Part shown: in pieces, positions 5,133 to 9,198 of the stretch
Layout: each line of letters starts with the position of its first letter
Numbering within the stretch: position 1 is the stretch's first letter
Assembly (NCBI GenBank): GCA_027295645.1
Contig: JAPUKM010000145.1
Coordinates: 1 to 9,198 of the forward strand
Length of the DNA stretch: 9,198 nucleotides
DNA from: Chloroflexota bacterium
GTDB taxonomy: Bacteria; Chloroflexota; Dehalococcoidia; Lucifugimonadales; JAPUKM01
Direction: 5' to 3'
Position numbers and translations under genes: made by a program
Notes under the pieces: model-generated
Database searches by the model: none
Seen by the model: the letters and a program-made list of their open reading frames with translations, nothing else
Told to the model about the DNA's origin: nothing

Positions 5133-6004
5133 TCGGACAGGTTGTAGAGCCGTATCACGTTCTCCCGGAGAAACTTGCGCTTGGCCCCCGGCCGTAGGTC
5201 CAGCTCCTCTATCTCCGCCATGGCCCGTACGGGTTCGATCACCGGGTGGTCTGTACCGAAGATCACCTTGTCCTGTCCATAGGTGTTGAGGAAGTGTATG
5301 AACTCCGGTTTCCAGTAGCGCGGGGCGTAGGCGTCGGAGCCGATGTACACGTTCGGGTGCTTGTTCGCCACCGAGATCATCTCCTCCACCCACGGATAGC
5401 CAATGTGAATGCCGATCAGCTTCAACTCTGGGAAGTCGCAGGCGATGGTGTCCAGGAGGATGGGCCGCCCAACGCTCTGCAGGGGCGGGATATCTGAGCG
5501 GTAGACCAGGCAGTGGCCCACCTGCATCTGAATGGGGATGTCCAGCTCCACGCACTTGGCATAGAAGGGGTAGTACTTGGCGTGGTCCGGTGCCATCCTG
5601 AACCAGTGGGGATAGAGGTGAGCGCCTATATACCCCAGCTCCTTCACCGCGTACTCAAGCTGCCTTACCCCCTCCATACCCTCCCACGGGTCGATCCCGG
5701 CCAGGGCGTAGAACCGGTCGGGGTAGCGACTCACCACGTCGGCAATCTCCTCATAGGTGGGGTTCCAGGTGGCGCCGAAGTACTTGGAGCCGGACTTCTC
5801 CGCCAACAGAAACGCCTTCTCAATTCCGGCCGTATCCATCTTTTCCAGCAGCTGCTCGGCGGTGACACCCTGCTTGACCTCGTCGGAGGAGTTCAGGGTA
5901 TCGTAGAGAATGAAGCCCGGGCCTCTCCTCGCCAGACGTTCCGGAGTTATGAGATTGCATACCATGTCAATAGCTTTAACTTTAACCGCTTCCGTGGTTG
6001 CCAT
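5129..6004 (-). CDS. Amidohydrolase-2 family TIM-barrel protein lacking the HxH motif
   Basis: The 291-residue protein belongs to the amidohydrolase-2 group, which includes ACMSD-like and resorcylate-type decarboxylases and metal-dependent hydrolases. The later strand motifs are present: GAHLYPHW (127-134), QVGH with H164, IGIHIGYPWVEEM with H200, and FGTDHPV with the strand-8 Asp D252. The strand-1 metal motif, normally IDxHxH, reads IDMVCN at 12-17, so both metal-binding histidines are replaced by Val15 and Asn17. The barrel otherwise looks complete, so the gene does not look decayed, but the metal centre must be altered or absent. The start at 6004 has GGAGG (6012-6016, minus strand) seven bases upstream and a good promoter behind it. 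Its stop codon overlaps that of the convergent CoA-transferase through the shared CTAG. The substrate is unknown. Confidence 0.86.
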   Translation of the reverse strand: MATTEAVKVKAIDMVCNLITPERLARRGPGFILYDTLNSSDEVKQGVTAEQLLEKMDTAGIEKAFLLAEKSGSKYFGATWNPTYEEIADVVSRYPDRFYALAGIDPWEGMEGVRQLEYAVKELGYIGAHLYPHWFRMAPDHAKYYPFYAKCVELDIPIQMQVGHCLVYRSDIPPLQSVGRPILLDTIACDFPELKLIGIHIGYPWVEEMISVANKHPNVYIGSDAYAPRYWKPEFIHFLNTYGQDKVIFGTDHPVIEPVRAMAEIEELDLRPGAKRKFLRENVIRLYNLSD

Positions 6005-6069
6005 TGCTGTGCCTCCAGATCAGACCTTGGTGGCAGCACCCATAGTGGGCACAACCTCAAACGCATGCG

Positions 6070-6098
6070 AGTGTATTCGGGGCTTCATTCGCTGTCAA
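6070..6098 (-). promoter_or_regulatory. Sigma70-type promoter of the amidohydrolase gene
   Basis: Read on the minus strand, TTGACA (6093-6098) is followed by a 17-base spacer and TACACT (6070-6075), a 6/6 and 4/6 match to consensus. Transcription would start near 6063, giving a leader of about 60 bases. The gene can thus be expressed independently of uvrC, which lies upstream on the same strand. Confidence 0.72.
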
Positions 6099-6137
6099 CG
6101 GCGCACGAGAGGCGGTGTGCCACGAGGCCCGTTGGAC

Positions 6138-8042
6138 CTACAGGTGCTCCTTCACCTTCTGAGCCAGGCTCATGGTCATACCGGGAATGCTGGCCAGATC
6201 ATCCAAGGACGCCGCCTTCACCCCTGCCACGGAACCGAACCGACGCAGCAGCGTCCGCTTTCGCTTTGGCCCTATACCCGGCACAGAATCCATGGCCGAC
6301 TTGACGGCGCTCTTGCTGCGGCGTTGCCGGTGATAGGTGATGGCGAACCGGTGGGCCTCGTCCCGCACCCGTTGCACAAGGAACAGCCCCTGGCTCCCCC
6401 TGGGCAGCAGGATGGGGTCTGGATCGTGCGGAACGTACAGCTCCTCGTTCTCCTTCGCCAGACTGGATAGTGGAACGGTGTCCATCACCCCCAACTCAAG
6501 GAACACCTGGAGCACGGCGCTCAGGTGTCCCTTGCCGCCATCGATGATGACCAGGTCTGGGATGATGCCCCAGGCATCGTTCTTGGCCTGGGCGCTTCCG
6601 ACCGCCTCGCTCGCGCCCTCCTTACCAAGGTCATCGCCCTTCCCGTCGCCGACGTCCGCACGCACCTGCTCCGACAGCCGTTTGAAGCGACGTCGCAGCA
6701 TCTCCTGCATCATCGAGTAGTCGTCCACTCCCTGAACATCCCTGATCTGGAAGCGGCGGTAGTGGCTGCTCTTGGGCCGGCCATCTTCAAACACCACCAT
6801 TGATCCCACGGGATTGCTCCCCTGGATGTTGGAAATGTCGTAGCACTCTATCCGCTTTGGGAGACGCGGCAAGTTGAGGGCCGCCTGCACCTCCTCCATG
6901 GCCTGTTGGAGGTTGCCGGAGTCGGCAAGCCATTTCACCATCCGTTGTTGGAGCCCCTGGGCGGCGTTCTCCGCCACCATCTCCACCAGCCGTCGCTTCT
7001 CGCCCCGCTGGGGCACGTGGAGCCGTACCCTGCGGCCACTTTTCTGGGTGAGCCACGCCTCAAGGACCGGGGTGTCTTCCACCGGGTACTGAAGAACTAC
7101 CTCACCGGGTATATGCGGAGCGGTGTCGTAGAACTGTTTCACGAACTGGTCCAACACATGGGCAGGCTGCTCGTCCTGAGTCCCCTCCATGAGGAAGTGG
7201 TCCCTGCCGATGAGCTTGCCGTTGCGGATGAAGAACACCTCCACCCAGGCCTCTCCGCCGCTCTGGGCCAGGGCCACGACGTCTTCGTCCCCGCGTTTCT
7301 GGGAGACCACCTTCTGTGCCTCGTTGACCCGCTCGATAGTCTGGACCTGGTCCCGAAGGATGGCCGCCCGCTCGAACTCAAGGCTGTCCGAAGCGGCGCG
7401 CATCTTCTGTTTCAGATCGCGGAGCACGCTCTCCGTCCGGCCCTCCATGAACAGGATGACCTGCCGGATCACCTCTCCATACTCCTCTTTGGTCACATTG
7501 CCGATGCAAGGGGCCACGCACCGGTGAATATAGTACTCAAGGCAGGGGCGGGCATCGGTGCCCGTGATGGCCTTGGTGCAGGAGCGGTAGGGAAAGAGCC
7601 GCTTCAGCAGGTTCATGGTCTTCCGTATCGACCCGGCGCTGGCGTAGGGGCCGAAGTAGCGAGCCCCGTCCTGGAGCACCCTTCGAGTGAAATAGACCTG
7701 CGGGAACTCCTCATTGAGGTCTATCTTGATGTACGGGTAGGTCTTGTCGTCCTTGAGTCGTGCGTTGTACCGGGGCCTGTCCCGCTTGATGAAGGTGTTC
7801 TCCAGTATCAGCGCCTCCGACTCCGACTCGGTGACCACGTACTCGAAGTCGGCGACGTGTCCGACCATCTTGCGGATCTTGGGTTCCAGATTCCTCGGTG
7901 AGCCGAAGTAAGAACGGATGCGGTTACGAAGGTTGGCTGCCTTGCCCACGTACAGCACTTCGCCGGAAGAACTCCGCATCAGGTAGATGCCAGGCCTGGT
8001 GGGCGTAGCCTGAAGACGCTCTCGGACGGCCTGTTGGCTCAT
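6138..8042 (-). CDS. uvrC: Excinuclease ABC subunit C
   Basis: UvrC makes the two incisions flanking a lesion in nucleotide excision repair, acting with UvrB on damaged DNA. The 634-residue protein is complete. The GIY-YIG nuclease is at about 15-95 (GIY 18-20, YVG 31-33, R41, E81). Four cysteines at 155, 167, 175 and 179 match the spacing of the Fe-S cluster reported for E. coli UvrC. A UVR coiled coil for UvrB contact is at about 203-238. The RNase H-like nuclease carries D402 (YDISN), D441 (VDDYSMM), D501 (IIDGGKGH) and H564 (DEAHRFA). Tandem helix-hairpin-helix motifs are at about 586-634. A hydrophilic insert rich in Gly, Asp, Lys and Ala at about 456-492 separates D441 from D501. The start at 8042 follows an extended -10 element only ten bases away, with no strong ribosome-binding site. 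uvrA and uvrB are not in the window. Confidence 0.98.
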   Translation of the reverse strand: MSQQAVRERLQATPTRPGIYLMRSSSGEVLYVGKAANLRNRIRSYFGSPRNLEPKIRKMVGHVADFEYVVTESESEALILENTFIKRDRPRYNARLKDDKTYPYIKIDLNEEFPQVYFTRRVLQDGARYFGPYASAGSIRKTMNLLKRLFPYRSCTKAITGTDARPCLEYYIHRCVAPCIGNVTKEEYGEVIRQVILFMEGRTESVLRDLKQKMRAASDSLEFERAAILRDQVQTIERVNEAQKVVSQKRGDEDVVALAQSGGEAWVEVFFIRNGKLIGRDHFLMEGTQDEQPAHVLDQFVKQFYDTAPHIPGEVVLQYPVEDTPVLEAWLTQKSGRRVRLHVPQRGEKRRLVEMVAENAAQGLQQRMVKWLADSGNLQQAMEEVQAALNLPRLPKRIECYDISNIQGSNPVGSMVVFEDGRPKSSHYRRFQIRDVQGVDDYSMMQEMLRRRFKRLSEQVRADVGDGKGDDLGKEGASEAVGSAQAKNDAWGIIPDLVIIDGGKGHLSAVLQVFLELGVMDTVPLSSLAKENEELYVPHDPDPILLPRGSQGLFLVQRVRDEAHRFAITYHRQRRSKSAVKSAMDSVPGIGPKRKRTLLRRFGSVAGVKAASLDDLASIPGMTMSLAQKVKEHL

Positions 8043-8051
8043 AGCCTAGCT

Positions 8052-8060
8052 ATTGTAGCA
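8052..8060 (-). promoter_or_regulatory. Extended -10 element just upstream of uvrC
   Basis: On the minus strand the sequence TGCTACAAT matches the extended -10 form TGnTATAAT in all but one base. No good -35 box sits 16-18 bases upstream. Transcription would start near 8045, only two to four bases before the uvrC ATG at 8042, suggesting a leaderless or nearly leaderless mRNA. A 7-bp inverted repeat (GGAGAGC 8069-8075, GCTCTCC 8095-8101) overlaps the -35 region. Confidence 0.5.
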
Positions 8061-8140
8061 TGGGGGATGGAGAGCTAATCGGCAGGTGTGTTGGGCTCTC
8101 CCGCAGTCTCTCGCAGCCTGCCGCGCGCCGTGTATCCAGG

Positions 8141-8169
8141 TTGAACAGCTACACCCCCTCAGGTACAAT
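8141..8169 (+). promoter_or_regulatory. Sigma70-type promoter of the HisS/HisZ-like gene
   Basis: TTGAAC (8141-8146), a 17-base spacer and TACAAT (8164-8169) match consensus at 4/6 and 5/6 positions. Transcription would start near 8176, leaving about 25 bases before the GTG at 8201, which is enough for the AAGGAG ribosome-binding site at 8191-8196. It is arranged divergently to the uvrC promoter. Confidence 0.6.
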
Positions 8170-8200
8170 GAGCCGAGCTTTGTCAGTTAAAAGGAGTACG

Positions 8201-9198
8201 GTGCAGCCACCTCAGCGTCTCCGTGGGATGGAGGATAGTGGCCCGGAAGTCGCCCGGGCCATGACCCGTGTCGGCCAAGCTCTGGCTGACCTCCTTGCCG
8301 GCTATGGCTATCTCTCCGTGGACGTGCCTGTCCTGGAGGCCACGGAGCTCTTCCTGCGCAAGTCCGGGGGCGAGCTGGCCAGCCGGATGTACACCTTCGT
8401 CGACCCGGGCGGACATCGTGTCAGCATCCGCCCGGAGTTCACCTCCTCGGTGGTCAGGGCCTACTTGGAGGGTCTCAACCCTGGGCCTCTACCCCAGCGA
8501 TGGCAGTACCAGGGGCCAGTAGTGCGCTATGAGAGGGATGTTGAGGGCAGCCGCCGACAGCACACCCAGGTGGGTGCGGAGCTCATCGGTGCATCCGGTC
8601 CCTGGGCCGATGCCGAGGTGCTGGCCCTGGCCTGCAAGGGCCTCAGCAGCCTGGGCATCAGCGGCCACTCGCTGGTGGTCGGACACCTGGGGTTCATCGG
8701 CGCGCTCCTGGAATCCCTGGGCCTCTCCGATCGGGCAAGGCTCTTTCTTCTTGCCAGCGTCTCTTCTCTCAAGGAGGAGGGCTCTGCCAGGGAGGAGGTG
8801 TACCGGCGGGCGCGCTCGTTGGGCCTTCTTCCCGTCGAAGGGCAAGAGGCCGAGCCGCCGTCGGCCCTTGCCGGTGAAGAGGCGATGGCCTTCCTTAAGC
8901 GCCTGGCTGAGAGCGATGCGCCTGCCGTTGGCGTTCGAGGTCCTGAAGAGATACGGGAACGGTACATGAGAAAGCAGCGGCAGCCCGATGACCCCGCCCG
9001 TTTTAGTGATGCCCTGGACACGGTGGCCAGGGTAGTAAGGGTCCAGGGTCGTCCGGAGGAGGCGGTGCGCCAGGTCCGTGGGCTGATAACGGCCGGGGTT
9101 GGCCGGCGGGAGTTGGATTCGTTGGAGGAGGGGCTTGAGGCGCTGTCCGGCTACGATCTGCAGGCGCCCGTCACCCTCGATTTTGGACTGGCTCGGGG
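8201..9198 (+). CDS. HisS/HisZ-family protein: histidyl-tRNA synthetase-like or ATP-PRT regulatory subunit (partial)
   Basis: The frame begins with GTG at 8201, placed four bases after AAGGAG (8191-8196), and runs open through the right edge for 332 residues. An in-frame ATG at 8168 overlaps the -10 box and lacks a ribosome-binding site. The class II aminoacyl-tRNA synthetase core of HisRS is clear: RLRGMED (6-12), EMYTF-like RMYTFVDPGG (62-71), RPEFTSSVVRAY (77-88), motif 2 GPVVRYER (105-112) and RRQHTQVGAELIG (118-130). Residues E79, Q123 and E127 match HisRS substrate-binding positions. The GAELIG...ADAEVLALA stretch and the VVGHLGFI (159-166) block also resemble HisZ, the non-catalytic subunit that activates HisG in histidine synthesis. 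The last residues, TLDFGLAR, begin the HisRS histidine-binding motif. The segment between E127 and this motif is about 75 residues longer than in E. coli HisS. Which of the two functions applies cannot be settled here. Confidence 0.82.
   Translation, partial: MQPPQRLRGMEDSGPEVARAMTRVGQALADLLAGYGYLSVDVPVLEATELFLRKSGGELASRMYTFVDPGGHRVSIRPEFTSSVVRAYLEGLNPGPLPQRWQYQGPVVRYERDVEGSRRQHTQVGAELIGASGPWADAEVLALACKGLSSLGISGHSLVVGHLGFIGALLESLGLSDRARLFLLASVSSLKEEGSAREEVYRRARSLGLLPVEGQEAEPPSALAGEEAMAFLKRLAESDAPAVGVRGPEEIRERYMRKQRQPDDPARFSDALDTVARVVRVQGRPEEAVRQVRGLITAGVGRRELDSLEEGLEALSGYDLQAPVTLDFGLAR

Noticed and set aside
6096..6134. Possible hairpin after uvrC (CAACGG with CCGTTG)
   Set aside because: The 6-bp outer stem encloses a poorly paired 27-base interior, there is no U-run, and it overlaps the -35 box of the amidohydrolase promoter. 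It is not a convincing terminator.
6906..7901. 331-codon plus-strand open frame inside uvrC
   Set aside because: It is the antisense of conserved UvrC sequence and rich in His, Leu and Val as expected from reverse-complement GC-rich codons.
1..9198. CRISPR arrays, insertion sequences, tRNA genes, prophage or defence modules
   Set aside because: No regularly spaced repeats, terminal inverted repeats with a transposase, tRNA-like folds or phage genes were seen on either strand.

Overview
The window is a GC-rich chromosomal stretch with short intergenic gaps, Shine-Dalgarno-led genes and sigma70-like promoters. The gene content is a ROK sugar kinase, small redox proteins, a CaiB/BaiF CoA-transferase beside an amidohydrolase, UvrC, and a HisS/HisZ-like protein. 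It reads as a free-living bacterium; my best guess is a Chloroflexota lineage such as Dehalococcoidia or SAR202. That is inference from overall protein character only, because there is no rRNA or other marker here.

Layout, left to right. (1) 1-172 is the 3' end of an unrecognised plus-strand gene. (2) 191-1186 (minus) is a ROK kinase, convergent with it. (3) 1187-1325 holds two perfect inverted repeats, one spanning the stop codon of the next gene. (4) 1316-1906 (minus) is a thioredoxin-fold protein with a single active-site cysteine, and 2008-2229 (minus) is a small CPAC glutaredoxin-like protein just upstream of it. (5) 2230-2479 is a divergent intergenic region with a good sigma70 promoter and repeated AT-rich boxes, leading to 2480-3199 (plus), a probable winged-helix protein. 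(6) 3223-3257 is a strong bidirectional terminator, facing 3259-3711 (minus), a short TagA-like DNA glycosylase relative. (7) 3900-5132 (plus) is a family III CoA-transferase whose stop codon overlaps that of 5129-6004 (minus), an amidohydrolase-2 protein that lacks the usual HxH metal ligands. (8) 6138-8042 (minus) is a full-length uvrC. (9) 8043-8200 is a divergent promoter region, followed by 8201-9198 (plus), the start of a HisS/HisZ-family protein cut by the window edge.

Gene orientation changes often and several genes have their own promoter or terminator, so most are probably separate transcription units. Plausible functional pairs are the glutaredoxin and thioredoxin-like proteins (thiol redox chemistry). 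The CoA-transferase and amidohydrolase may both act in organic-acid or aromatic catabolism. Two DNA repair proteins (TagA-like and UvrC) are present but not adjacent. I see no CRISPR array, insertion sequence, tRNA, rRNA, prophage or recognisable defence system. The most notable features are three proteins that have lost family-typical residues, and the repeat structures at gene ends and promoters.
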